From positions 9,077,001 to 9,141,000 of the forward strand of contig NC_065896.1 in NCBI RefSeq assembly GCF_905147045.1: a stretch of 64,000 bases of DNA, in the 5' to 3' direction. Under the pieces are notes generated by a model. The model worked only from the letters and a program-made list of their open reading frames with translations, did not search any database and had not been told where the DNA came from. This DNA comes from Nymphalis io (taxonomy: Eukaryota > Arthropoda > Insecta > Lepidoptera > Nymphalidae). Below, piece by piece: positions 33,422 to 45,252 of the stretch. Each line of letters opens with the position of its first letter. Position 1 is the stretch's first letter. The translations under genes and the position numbers were made by a program.

Positions 33422-36403
33422 ACAGCCAATCGTTGTCCACTGCTGAACATAGGCCTCTCCCAAGGTGCGCCAAAGCTCCCTGTCCTCCGCCTTCCGCATC
33501 CAGTTGGTGCCCGCCACCTTCTTAAGGTCGTCGGTCCACCTGGCTGGAGGGCGCCCTACGCTGCGCTTGCCGATTCGCGGTCTCCACTCTAGGACTCGTC
33601 TGCTCCAACGGCCATCGGTCCTACGACATACGTGACCAGCCCACTGCCACTTCAGCCTGCTAATTTTGCAAGCTATGTCGGTGACTCCGGTTCTTTTCCG
33701 GATAATCTCATTTCTGATCTTATCCTTCAAAGATACTCCGAGCATAGCTCGCTCCATAGCACGCTGAGCGACTTTGAATTTGTGGACTAGTCCCGCAGTT
33801 AGTGTCCACGTTTCGGCACCGTATGTCATGGCAGGTAAGACGCATTGGTTGAAGACTTTCGTCTTCAAACATTGCGGTATAGACGACTTGAGGACTTGAC
33901 GAAGGTTGCCAAATGCTGCCCATCCCAAGCGAATTCTTCGATCGGCTTCCTTCTCGAAGTTGTTCCTACCGACTTGTATTATCTGTCCTAGGTAGGTATA
34001 TTCACTAACAACTTCGAGAGGTTTCCCCTCGACGTATATCGGTCCCGGCACGACATGCCTATTGAACATGACCTTGGTCTTGTCCAAGTTCATGCCGAGA
34101 CCGACACACCGGGAAGACTCGCCTAGGCTACGCAGCATTTCGGTGAGTTGTTCCAGCGACTCTGCTATGATGACGATATCGTCGGCAAATCGAAGGTGTG
34201 AGATGTACTCGCCGTTTACATTGACTCCATACCTAGTCCAATCCAGCGTTTTGAAAACGTCTTCCAACGCGTTGGTGAACAGTTTCGGGGATATTACATC
34301 CCCCTGTCTCACCCCTCTGCGCAGTTGGATCGCCTTCGTCTTACAGTCCTGGATGTGGACAGTCATTGTAGCGGCGTTGTACAGACATCTCAGTACCTCG
34401 ATATATCTCCAATCGATATGACATCTCTGCAATGAGTCGAGCACTGCCCAGGTTTCGATGGAGTCGAAGGCTTTCTCGTAGTCCACAAATGCCATACACA
34501 GCGGCTGATTGTACTCTTCGGTCTTCTGCACAATCTGCCGAACAGTATGGATGTGGTCCACGGTGCTGTAGCCTGATCGAAAGCCGGCTTGCTCTGGGGG
34601 CTGGAACTCGTCAAGTCGTCTGGCGAGACGGTTCGTGACGACTCTTGAGAACAGCTTATACACGTGACTCAGGAGGGAGATTGGTCTGTAGTTTTTCAAG
34701 AGGGTTTTATCACCTTTCTTGAAAAACAGTACCACCTCACTCCCGCTCCACGTTTCCGGGGTCTTGCCATGTTGGATGACGGAATTAAAGAGGCTTGCTA
34801 GCTCTTTCAGGACCGGAGTCCCGCCTGCCTTAAGCAACTCTGTTGTGATTCCGTCATCTCCCGGAGATTTGTTGTTTTTAAGCTGTTCTAGAGCCGCCCT
34901 AATCTCTCCTTGGTCAACGACCGGGAGCTCCTCGGAGTAATGGCGCATAAGAGGGGCGCGCTGGTCATCAATACTGATTCCCATGGGTTTATCCGATCTT
35001 GAAGAGAACAACTGCCCATAAAACCTCTCTACTTCTCCGATAATCTCAGGCCTAGAGGTAACGACCCCACCATTTTCAGTTTTAAGTTTTGTCAGACGCG
35101 GCCTCCCAAACTTGCGAGCGAACACTTTCGATCCCCGATTTTGCTCAATCGCAGCCTTGATGGCACGGGTATTGGAGCGTCGGAGATCGCGTCGCGTCAG
35201 CGTTTTTATTGTTCGGTTTAAGGCCTTATCTGACAAAAACGATGGTAGTTCTCGTCGTTTTCTCATGAGCTCGAGTGTCTCAGCAGAGAGTTTTGGTGCG
35301 TTGTCTCTTCTCTGTGGCGGAAAACACTTGCGGGATGTGTTTTGCAGTATTTTGACCAGCGTGTCGGTTCTCTCATCAATGCTGCTTATGGTTTCCAACG
35401 CGGTGAATTGATTTTGAAGTTCCATTTGGAACTTTTCGGAGCCTTGAGCAGCTTGGAGCATGGTAGGTCGGAGAGTAGACCTCATCATTCTCGATCTTTC
35501 GGCTTTTAAGTTGATATTTAGAGTGCCTCGAACCAAGCGGTGATCACTTCCGGTATTAAACCTGTTGATCACTGAAACATCTCTAAATATGTGCCTTTTA
35601 TTCGAGATGATAAAGTCTATCTCGTTCCTTGTCACGTTATCGGGGCTTCGCCAGGTCCACCTCCTCTGAGGCTTCTTTTGAAAGAAAGAATTCATCAAAA
35701 AAAGCCCCTGCGCTTCGAGAAAGTTTACCAGCATTTGCCCCCTGTGATTTCTGCAGCCCAAGCCGTAAGGTCCGACTTTCGATTCACCGCTATCTTGTAC
35801 TCCCACTTTAGCATTAAAGTCTCCCATAACAACATTGTAGTGGGCCCTCGAGGTGTCGTTGAGGGCCTTTGCGATGTCCTCGTACATCGCTTCGACCACA
35901 TCATCAGAGTATGTCGAAGTTGGCGCATATACCTGTACAACCTTCAGGGAGTACCTGTCGGAAAGTTTTAGGACAAGGTACGCTACCCGGTTCGACACAC
36001 TACTGATTTCCACAATGCTGCTAATGAGATCCTTTTTGACTAGAAAACCGACACCACCCTGGGAGAGGTTATCACCTTCGCGGAAGTAGAGTAAGTTACC
36101 GGACTCTAGAGTTATCGTGTCCTCCCCCTGTCTTCGGACTTCAGATAACCCCAGTATATGCCAGTTTATATGACTTAACTCTACTTCTAATTCGGCGAGG
36201 TGATGGTCCAGCCTCATCGAGCGTCCATTATACGTTGCCATTTTCAGTCGTTTTATACGGTAGCCTGCCGTGAACCGGTGATTCTTAGCACCCCCTGCCC
36301 TGCCGATACCGCGACCGCTACCTTGGTCGGGCCTAGCGGGCTTGCCGGTAACTGGGGGCCTTTTTTTTGGGCGCATCTGCCATTTAGGGAGGGGTTTGCC
36401 CAT
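33419..36403 (-). CDS. RTE endonuclease-reverse transcriptase ORF, intact
   Basis: 994 codons without a break. Residues 1-50 are basic and Pro-rich. An apurinic-type EEP endonuclease follows (about 52-295), with 'TYNGRSM', 'GLSEVRR', 'MGDFNAKVG' near 194 and 'GSDHRLV' near 286, which covers the catalytic Asp, Asn and His positions of the family. The reverse transcriptase spans about 540-790, with 'LLKNYRPISLL', 'AFVDYEKAFDSI', 'GVRQGDVISP' and the catalytic 'FADD' near 738. The C-terminal region ('GAETWTLT', 'RLKWQWAGHVCRR', 'GRPPARWTDDL') is typical of insect RTE proteins. The protein nicks target DNA and copies its own RNA at the nick. All catalytic motifs are present, so this copy may encode a working enzyme. 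The first ATG at 36,403 is used; a later start is possible. The stop codon is formed by the start of the 3' tail repeat. Confidence 0.93.
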   Translation of the reverse strand: MGKPLPKWQMRPKKRPPVTGKPARPDQGSGRGIGRAGGAKNHRFTAGYRIKRLKMATYNGRSMRLDHHLAELEVELSHINWHILGLSEVRRQGEDTITLESGNLLYFREGDNLSQGGVGFLVKKDLISSIVEISSVSNRVAYLVLKLSDRYSLKVVQVYAPTSTYSDDVVEAMYEDIAKALNDTSRAHYNVVMGDFNAKVGVQDSGESKVGPYGLGCRNHRGQMLVNFLEAQGLFLMNSFFQKKPQRRWTWRSPDNVTRNEIDFIISNKRHIFRDVSVINRFNTGSDHRLVRGTLNINLKAERSRMMRSTLRPTMLQAAQGSEKFQMELQNQFTALETISSIDERTDTLVKILQNTSRKCFPPQRRDNAPKLSAETLELMRKRRELPSFLSDKALNRTIKTLTRRDLRRSNTRAIKAAIEQNRGSKVFARKFGRPRLTKLKTENGGVVTSRPEIIGEVERFYGQLFSSRSDKPMGISIDDQRAPLMRHYSEELPVVDQGEIRAALEQLKNNKSPGDDGITTELLKAGGTPVLKELASLFNSVIQHGKTPETWSGSEVVLFFKKGDKTLLKNYRPISLLSHVYKLFSRVVTNRLARRLDEFQPPEQAGFRSGYSTVDHIHTVRQIVQKTEEYNQPLCMAFVDYEKAFDSIETWAVLDSLQRCHIDWRYIEVLRCLYNAATMTVHIQDCKTKAIQLRRGVRQGDVISPKLFTNALEDVFKTLDWTRYGVNVNGEYISHLRFADDIVIIAESLEQLTEMLRSLGESSRCVGLGMNLDKTKVMFNRHVVPGPIYVEGKPLEVVSEYTYLGQIIQVGRNNFEKEADRRIRLGWAAFGNLRQVLKSSIPQCLKTKVFNQCVLPAMTYGAETWTLTAGLVHKFKVAQRAMERAMLGVSLKDKIRNEIIRKRTGVTDIACKISRLKWQWAGHVCRRTDGRWSRRVLEWRPRIGKRSVGRPPARWTDDLKKVAGTNWMRKAEDRELWRTLGEAYVQQWTTIGC

Positions 36404-36592
36404 ACTCGCCGCGCTGGGCAGGCGTGTTGGCGAGCGCAGTAGGGGGTAAGATGTTTATGGGAGGGGGGACGCTGCTGCCCATCCCCCCTTTTCCCCGTCC
36501 CTCAGTCGCCTCTTACGACACCCACGGGATGAGATTGGGGGAGTACTATTCTAAGCCGGTACTCCACGGTTAGCCGGTACTCCACGGTACTC

Positions 36593-36604
36593 CACTGAAA
36601 TTCT
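36593..36604 (+). repeat. Right target-site duplication of the RTE insertion
   Basis: 'cactgaaattct', a perfect 12-bp match to 33,391-33,402. Confidence 0.92.
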
Positions 36605-36729
36605 GCCACATGTGAATTCTACCAAACCGCATTGGAGCAGCGTGGTGGAATAAGCTCCAAAACCTTCTCCTCAAAAAAGAGGAGAGGAGGCCTTTAGCCC
36701 AGCAGTGGGACATTCACAGGCTGTTACAG

Positions 36730-37860
36730 TATAATATTTCAATATATACAACATTTTTAGTTTTATTTTCGTGGGATATTAGTATTTATTCGGTTTTTGT
36801 TTTATTCAATTAACCGACTTATACCAGCATAAGCTCAACTCTATTTAATATGATTGATCATATAGATCTGAGTTCAACAGTTATTTTGTTCAACAGCAAT
36901 TGTATCGAATAAATGTTCGACGTGATTCTTTAAATTGACATAACTTTATTATTTATGAACCGATTGAAATAAAACAAGCAATATATTTTAAGTGAAGTTA
37001 TCCACAATACATTTGTGAAAAACATAAATCCGTTAAGCGGTTTCTAAGATTAGCGTGTACAAACGCACATACAAACATTATAAATCACCAACATGTATAA
37101 CCCGTTGGTGGGGATTTGTAAAAGTTAACAACACACTTACCATCAAGTGGCACATTTGTTCGTTGTCTTCTTATAATTAATAAACATAAAAAATAAACTT
37201 GCTAATGGCGGAAGGAAGATTCTATTTGTTACGTATTATCGTAGCAGCAATAAAAACTAATTAAAATAAGTCATGCGTCCAAGTTATGAATTAACGTAAC
37301 GATTCATAACTGAGCTCATTTCATACCTACATCCCATACAATATGCGCTTCACTTTTACTATTTCATATTGCGACACTCAATATGTAATATGCTATTTTG
37401 CATTTGAATGGAGTCTACTGAGCAAGATGTAATCGATGACGGTTGTGGTTCGCGGATATAGCATACTGATTAATTTTATTAAAGAAATATTGAGGAATTT
37501 AAAAAATTAGTAGAGTATGCCTACTTCACTTTTTTCGTCTTCAAAAATCTCTTTTGAGTTCGTTTGTTTGATTGTGCTTCGAGTGTTCCAGTCCGATTAA
37601 AAAAACTCTGGGTAAGATTACTAAGAGATATTGAGAAAGGTTATAATAGACTATAACATTGCGCTACTAACCACGTGGGCGAAGCAGTAATGTTTAACGC
37701 GGGTTACCGCGTGAAGCGGATTATATAAATTGGATGTGTGTTATTTACTTTGCTAATTTTTTGTACGTAGGTCATACAAGTCACTATGAACCATATTATA
37801 TTGAACGAAAATAATAATGTTCGCAGAAATAAGTCATTGTTATTGCGAATATTTTACTAA
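36730..37860. other. AT-rich non-coding stretch with a LINE-end scrap
   Basis: At 37,096-37,180, 'cccgttggtgg' and 'acttaccatcaagtggcaca' are remains of the Zenon-like 3' end. Nothing else is recognised. Confidence 0.4.
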
Positions 37861-38061
37861 TCAGATACTATACAGATACACAATAGTCGTATAGTACCAG
37901 AAACATTTACCATTGAATTGTATCCAGTAGCAGTTTTCACTTTCGTCTGTAATGATAAATGAGAGTATTAACAATTCCGCCTGCGGCCAGGACGTCACGT
38001 CGCAGCTTCCGCATTTGCAGCGTGTCCCTTTACAAATACAAGACAGGGCAAACGTAGACAT
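37861..38061 (-). CDS. Cys-rich small ORF, metallothionein-like at its N-terminus
   Basis: A 66-codon minus-strand frame from ATG 38,061. Residues 8-20 have a dense C-x-C-x4-C-x-C-x2-C array ('CICKGTRCKCGSC'), with Lys next to Cys as in metallothioneins. The remaining residues are hydrophobic or aromatic with two more Cys and are not metallothionein-like. Possible splice sites inside (GAC|GTGACG; acceptor 'tttatcattacag') would cut the second half off. A single TGCACAC (minus strand, 38,118-38,112) fits the metal-response core TGCRCNC, but such 7-mers occur by chance. It may be a small gene, one exon of a gene, or coincidence. Confidence 0.3.
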   Translation of the reverse strand: MSTFALSCICKGTRCKCGSCDVTSWPQAELLILSFIITDESENCYWIQFNGKCFWYYTTIVYLYSI

Positions 38062-40880
38062 GCCTTAACTTTCTCGACAAAATGTTGCTGGCTTTTAACA
38101 CAATGTTACAAGTGTGCATTTGCCTTATGTCTCCCATAGTACTTTAAATGTGATTTTTTTTTAAACCTAATGTTATTAGTGACTTTATGACTTTATTCCA
38201 TGTCTGGATGATTTACCATAAGCGACAGCGTTTAATTTTGGTTAAATCTCATTATAATTTAAGATTTCACAAATTGCGAATAATTTACGTGGGTGGATGA
38301 CGCATAATTCGCTTTCACTAGCCTGTCAATATTATGGTCCTCAGAAAGTATCCTGTCATGGTTTAATCTGTATATGTAAACTGCATACTCGTGGGTGTAT
38401 TTAGTTGCGTGTTATTAGTTTGTAAATGTTATTTTACTACCGTTTGGTTCTTTTTAATAATTACTTAAGTATATTTAAGTAAAACAAGTAAGCAATTTGC
38501 ATTACTGTACTTAAGCGATGTCGTTTTATCTTATTAAATCACCGTTCATGTTAAAGTTGTTTTAAGCTGCTGAAATTTTAACATTTAATTAGATATTTTA
38601 GCGACGTGAGTTTAATAAAAGATATATTTCTTTCTATACAAAACATTTTGTAAATTATTAAGCCTTTTTGTATTTAAATATTTGAATTTAGCGATATTCA
38701 TATTAATGATTGATTATAATATTTCATTGAATTAATTACGGAAATCGGTGGTGTGTTTGTGACTCTTGGTCATTAGTAGAAATTGCTTCTTAGAAGCTAA
38801 CTACAAGCCAAGAATAGAATAACGAATCACAGAATCGAATTTCTCGAAAGCGGTGGCTAATTGTGTTTGGATAGAATGTATAGGTCGTATTACGAATAGA
38901 AATGTAATTTTTAACCGACATAAAAATAAGACGAGGTTTTAGATTCGAAGCGTATGATTTTTTTGTTATGTTATTTAATAATTTTATTAATAAAAATAAA
39001 GTTAAAATTTTATTAATAAAAAATATGCTATCAATTCAGATGTTTTAACTTTAAATTCCCTTTCTTTTTATATTTATTAGAAGTAATGTTTACTTGGTAT
39101 TAATCCGTTTATACAAATATGGTTTTTATTTCGATTATTTTTGTAATATAAAAGAAATGATGATGAAAAGAAATGATATCTCTCTTATCATTTTAAGCCA
39201 TTTTTTACTTAAGTAATCGTTTAAATCGATGAATTTATCAAATTACAGGCTATTATAATTGTATCGGAAACCACAAGGTATCGAATAATATTCATTGGGT
39301 AATTACAGATTTGGTTCGTGATCACGTGGTCATTGATTAATCACTATTCCGTTGTACTGGTAGAGTTAAACAAAACCGGATTCTGACCTACAATTTGGAA
39401 ATAATGAATAAGCCGATAAGTGTATAAATAGATTTAAGAAAACTAAGTTTAAGCGTAAATAGACAAAAATATTTAAAAAAAGGTAAGTAATTAACGTTAA
39501 ACGTAATTAAATTAACGTTATTTTATATGTTAGAGGTCCATGTATTTTTAATTTAGTATCATAAAAAACTTTAAGAACATAATAATAAGATTGTTTCATT
39601 TGATTTGATCAAAGACAGGTATTATAACTGATTAATATATAAGCAAATAAGTATACAATCATGATTAGCACTAAATAGCTAATGTTCAATTTAGATAACG
39701 TTAATAGATTTGTTTGTCAACTAATCCTTCGACTTGCTTGCACGTTGATTGAGTTCTTAAGACCGACATTACTGACAATAAATTAAGTAAATAATCTTAT
39801 ATATAAATTCGTATTTTTGTTTGTATTATCTACGTTCACGCATCGTTCATTTGCACTTGCATTTGTGTGGGCTTTTCCTGAATGACAAGAAGATAATCTG
39901 AGTATGGCCGTCGAGGAATGCCTAGAAGGTACGACTTATCCAATGGTCGTCAAATTCAATTCAAGCATTTTGTCCTATTAGTTTATGTGACAGTTTGACA
40001 TTTTATAATGTTCGTATTGTAAGTATGCGGCGGGAGAATTGTAATTGATATATTTTTTTATAATTAATTATCGGGTTACAAATAATACATAATATATAAT
40101 AACAATACATTCTTTACAGCGTTATTAAATAAAAGATTATTGTAATCAAGTATGACTACGTGCCAACACATATTTTACCAGGTAATCCGTTTCAACTAAA
40201 TAGGTTAAATACTTAAGATAATAGTAAGTGTCATGTCTGAAGATACACTAATGAAGGTAGTTGGACATGTTGCGTTCGGGTTTTTAGAAATACCCAATAA
40301 AGGTATATTAACTTAACGCTGTGTATAAATTATTTGTCTAATAAAATATTATTAAGGAATACTAAGACCACAGCAATTATTTTTCATGCTTATTTACTAC
40401 TTACTTGAGCTTTAAGTTTTATAAAAACATTGGTCATTCTTCAATCCTTTCAATCTAGAGTAATTTGGCACTGTAAGAAAACATTTAATTTAATTTTGAA
40501 TCGTTTAAGACTATTGTTGGATATTTAAGAGAAAACATTTATAAATCTAATGAAAGACATATTAGTTCCAGAGACCAGATCGTTATTTCTTCTGATCTGC
40601 TACCAGTAAATTCGGTATCTGCGAAGTAGTACTATCCATTTAGCTATTCCACTACTAATATAACTACGTTCATGGAAGATCGCTGTTCCAGGTCAAATTT
40701 GAGATATCCTCGAAATATAGCGTAGATATATAAGTGTGCACATGACCATTGGACAAGGCTTTGTCGCTGAAGCGCATAAAACGCTCTGCTTTCTCATTAC
40801 ACGTGCGATTAGCAAAGGTAGTTAAATGTTCAGCTGATGTCTGTTTGCTGCACATTATAATCTAGAAATTCATAAGGTAA
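38062..40880. other. AT-rich non-coding stretch
   Basis: I see no gene or recognisable repeat in this stretch. Confidence 0.35.
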
Positions 40881-40889
40881 GAGAGAAAA

Positions 40890-40935
40890 AGCATCTTCTA
40901 GACAAGAGCGCAGCATCTATGACTGCATCGGGTTT
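40890..40935 (+). mobile_element. Scrap of the CR1/Jockey-like LINE 3' end
   Basis: 'gcatcttctagacaagagcg' followed by 'gactgcatc' matches the 3' end of the element nested at 3538-3590 ('gcatcttctaggcaagcgcg'...'gactgtatc'). Confidence 0.55.
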
Positions 40936-40960
40936 GTCAGTAAAAAGAAATCAATATTTT

Positions 40961-41140
40961 CTAATGCTGTGGTCCGGTTTGAAAGATGAGCGATCCAGTG
41001 TAATTACAGGAACAGGGAACGTAGCATCTTAGATGGTTGGCGGCGCATTTACGGTGTTAGGAATGGTTTATAATTCTTAGTGTCACTGTCTATGGCCGGA
41101 ACTGGCTTACAGGTAGCCAAAGAAGGTAGGTAGGAAAAGA
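40961..41140 (+). mobile_element. Degraded Zenon/CR1-like LINE 3'-end fragment
   Basis: 'tggtccggtttgaaagatga', 'ccagtgtaattacagg' and 'tggttggcggcgcatt' correspond in order to the copy at 32,748. Many substitutions mark it as old. Confidence 0.75.
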
Positions 41141-44113
41141 GGTATGTATACTTTTTCATTTAGTAATATCACGATTAATATTAATTTAATGAGAATGTAG
41201 CTATGTATAAATTGATAAATAAAACGTAACTGATATTATCGCTATATTTTATTACGTTTAAAATGGTTGACAGTTTATAACAGATGTTGGCGAATAAAAC
41301 TAAACATTCGGTGCCAAGTTTATTCATTTATCTTCACAATGTAAAGTAAAATATATTAATTCATTTGATGATAAGTATGTAGGCTATTTTTCATTCAGTT
41401 ATATAAATATTTAGATTGATATGTGGCCAACAAAATGTATGAGCTATTAATCTGGTTAGATTACTTTTGATGTTGCTATTGAAATAATTTAAAGATATGT
41501 AAATAAATGAAAAGTGAGCTATTTTAATTATAATACAGACACAAATTAATAAAAACATAGATGCCTTGATTGGCGAAGAAATACCAAATAAAAATTATTT
41601 AAGAGTTTGATTTGTTTACAGTTTCACTAAACCATAAAAAATATGTTTTCATTTTTACAATATTATGTTTTCATGGCTTAATATTTAATACGTATTATTA
41701 GAAGTTTGACGCAGATATTGGATAAATTATATTTCTGGCATGACGCCATGCTAATGAGGACGTCGTTATATCTCATTTATACGGAAAACACTAATACGCA
41801 CATGTTACTATATTTATTTTATTTTATTAAAACTACACTTTATAGTTTTTGTTTCTATGAAAAAAGCCTAACACTTTTTCAATGGGTTATACAATACCTT
41901 CGAATATATTCCTTCCTTCTTATTTGAATAACATTTGCCAAAACCTTTTTAAAAAAAATATATTTTTGAAATCTTTCTTTATGACGTTCTGAATTTTTGT
42001 TATATTTCGTAATCATTTCATAAAGTTGTAGAAGAATTTTAATGAGAGTAAAGATTACAAGTATATGATATGTAAATATATGATATGTAAATTTAATTTT
42101 TATCCTGTTCCGGAATCTTATCGTCCAGCGGAAATATCGTTGAAAGGCGAATCACGTGTAAATCGGATTTTGACATCCGCATATATACGAGGTTTCATCC
42201 TTCGATTCTAATACTTATAGCTATTTTTGAATGAATGATATGAAATAGTAAATTTTATTGCTTAAATATATTAACATAAAAGCAGACAACATTTTACAAA
42301 TATACAAAAAATTTAGAGAATATTCAATTTTTTTTTCATCATAGCAAATCATACATATTTGTATACGCCTTTAATATCTCAATTAAATATCACGATATAA
42401 GGAATTTATTTGTCAATAAAAGAATATTTAGTGCCTAATATGTCTGGATAACATGCGGTTATGGGATTTTTATAATTATTGTCTATCTGCTGTCGGGAAA
42501 AATGACAAAAGCGAAAGCGGAATCAAAAAGGCTTCGGTACCATTGTTTGCTTTTGCTTCGAGAAACGAGTCTGTCGTTATTGTCTGGTCTGGCTTGGTCA
42601 TCGCTGCTCTCAAACAATGCCTGATATTGTTTGGATTTGTACCTTTTGATAGACAATAAGAAGAAGATCTAATAGACGCGTATCGATGAATTTGATAAGC
42701 TATAAATACCTTGACATTCTTTTGTAATATCCTATACAATATATTGTGGAATGTAGAATGAATTTAATATATAGACTAATGAAAACATAGATGCTAAAGT
42801 GGCTCTGTCTGTCAGACTTTTTTGCAAATGTGGTGCGGTGGTGCCCACTTACTACCAAGTGGCCCATTTGGTCTTTTATCTATCCGTAACATAAAAAAGG
42901 CTGTGTCTTACGGCTAAACAACTGAACCGATTTTGATAAAATTTGGTATGAAGCAAGCTTGAATTCTATCTAAAAAAATATTTGACTTTATTGTATTTAT
43001 AAGTTAACTCTAATTAGCCATTTACATTAAAGACAATATGCACCGTTTATAAGTTTCGAAAGTATATTATATGTATGTATAAAGGTTACATGTAAACAAA
43101 AGGAAGGTGAACTATTCTTATTTACAATTTAATGTTTGTAACTTTTGTTACTTTTTGTTAATTTAATAAGTTTGTAACTTAAAAAGATATATATTTTTTT
43201 ATTTATAAAATGAATTTACAACTTTTAATTGTAACCATTTTATATTGAATGGGAAGATTTGGTAATAAGTGTGTATACATTTTGTAAGTAATCTATGTTT
43301 TTAAATATATATTTCTATATAGATTCGACGAATACGTATACAATAACAAGCGCACGACGTAATTTATACTTATGTCTAAGGAACCTTCAAGGCTTTCATT
43401 CGCTGCTCATACTTATGGCCAATTGACAAATCTGTTTGCGGAAAAGCAAGTGTGTAGTATTGAATATTTATCGATGATAGACGTGATCTGACGACGAAGA
43501 TATTATAATCGATAACCTTTTTCGAAAGCGACCTATTATGGTTCATTAAACAAATTTTTACAGTTTTCACTTAAAAACATACTTCATCACTAAAGTAGCA
43601 ATAAGTTACGAATATTACAGTTTTTGCATATTTTCTAGTTAAACATATTATAGTTCCGTTCATTTATAATTACTTTATAGTATCGTTATGATATAGATTA
43701 TATACAATACGTCTTCGTATATCATTATTTCGTATTTCTATATGTCATGGATGTTAATTTAGGTCATGCCTTGACCTAGGCTACTACATTACGTATAATA
43801 TACACGATGTTTATTTTATTAAATACAAAACATGGATGAATTATGCAATCAAGTGCATAATGTGTTCACTGATAGAAATTTAATAAACAACATTTCATCG
43901 TTGTTGAAATATTACCTTTTGTTAAATGAAATGTGATAGAATTGTTAGCATAATCGATATTACCGGCACAAGATATTTGCGATTCCGATGTTAATTGTAT
44001 TAGTGCAGTTAATTATTTTAAGCAACTTTAAGTAGAATACTTAAATATTCAAGTATATTATATCATCTGCGTTACGTTTATGAAAAAATTATGGATTCCC
44101 AAAATTACTTTTG

Positions 44114-44154
44114 AAGATAAATTTTATTAATTTATTAATTATAAAATTTATCTT
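44114..44154. repeat. AT-rich inverted repeat, 14-nt arms
   Basis: 'aagataaattttat' and its exact reverse complement are separated by 13 nt. Low sequence complexity makes chance plausible. Confidence 0.6.
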
Positions 44155-45221
44155 TACTGACATTAAAATTTAAATTCTAGTTTCAAGTACATTGTCTAAA
44201 GCTCATTTTTATGTAACAGTTTAGACTTAAATATAAATATGTATTATATTGCCGGTACTTATTTAAAACTCAGGCAACGTTCAAACAATAGTAGTAATAA
44301 TCATTTGTGTGAAACGTAACTTAGCAGATTTCATTTCGTATGAAAAAAAAATAGTAGAAAATGTAAAAGAATAAAAATAAAAATAGCGTTTTTTTTTGTT
44401 TTAATCGTAGTTGCAGGGGTGGTCGTTCACCTCGCAGCCTTCCTGTCTCGCTCTTAGCCCATTAAGTACAAAGTAAACAAACCAGGGGTTAGAAATTATC
44501 CCCGAGAGAGCACGCAGGGACATACTAAGGTTGTTACCTTTTCTTGTCACAATTTTAAAGAGATGTTTCGTTTCTTAAAATATTTATCTTAATTCAAATG
44601 TATAATCTTGTAGAATAAGTGGTATGAACGGTTGACATCACTTTTGTTATGATTATTTATGTATGGAAGTACTGACACATACTTTGTTTTTTGCTTGAAC
44701 GTCGCATTCTGTTTACAATTCACATATTTATTATTGTTATCAAACCGTGCATGGCGTGCTGTAAACTAACAATTTCATTTTCAAGTTAATTCAGAATATA
44801 AATTTGAAAGAACATTCGATTGTCGAAATTTTCATTGGTACCGTAGATAGTACAAATAAACGCTCAAACAGGCATTCAAATGCAAAGCTTACCACGGACT
44901 TGACAAGTGTATCTCTATTTCTGTTGAACTGAACTCCCTACTTCAAGTCACTTATTGCGATTTGCACCTTTTCGCATCATGAAAAAAGCATTTAAGGCCT
45001 TATTTCCTTCATTTAAGGCTTAAATACGGCTGACTTCAATTTTGAAAATGCTCACGTATAACGATTTATGACAAACGAAGTTCCCCTAAATAATGTATGG
45101 CTGTAGGTTTGTTAGGGGAAAAGCGGTTTGAATGCATGAGGATTAATTTTTGATTGCTTGCAACTGTCCATAAGATATAAGTGCATATATTATAATATAT
45201 GTAATGGTAGAAAATTTAACA

Positions 45222-45252
45222 TTCTTTTCTTTCAATAATTGAAAGAAAAGAA
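45222..45252. repeat. Perfect hairpin, 14-bp stem and 3-nt loop
   Basis: 'ttcttttctttcaa' - TAA - 'ttgaaagaaaagaa'. The polypyrimidine/polypurine arms are perfectly complementary. Confidence 0.85.

Larger units (their letters stand above)
33403..36592 (-). mobile_element. Full-length RTE-type LINE
   Basis: About 3.2 kb, GC-rich, inserted minus-strand into a plus-strand SINE. From its 5' end it has about 190 bp of leader with a short direct repeat ('gtggagtaccggct' twice), one long ORF (36,403-33,419), almost no 3' UTR, and a tail of TGATT-type short repeats. Endonuclease plus RT in one ORF and a short-repeat tail in place of poly(A) are hallmarks of the RTE clade; the lepidopteran 'endonuclease-reverse transcriptase' (HmRTE-like) is the closest type I know. 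Confidence 0.9.
33225..36729 (+). mobile_element. Metulj-like SINE split by an RTE-type LINE
   Basis: The SINE is in two parts. 33,225-33,402 is the tRNA-like head and body ('gccgagatggccctgtgg', B-box 'gtgggttcaaacccggg', 'gaaggaaaacatcgtgagga'). 36,605-36,729 is the rest ('gccacatgtgaattctacca' to 'gcccagcagtgggacattca'). Joined, they form one standard element. Everything between is the LINE plus one duplicated 12-bp target site. Confidence 0.92.

Noticed and set aside
33380..36442. Many 60-126 codon frames on both strands over the RTE
   Set aside because: They are shadows of the 994-codon RTE ORF in GC-rich DNA; none has a domain of its own.
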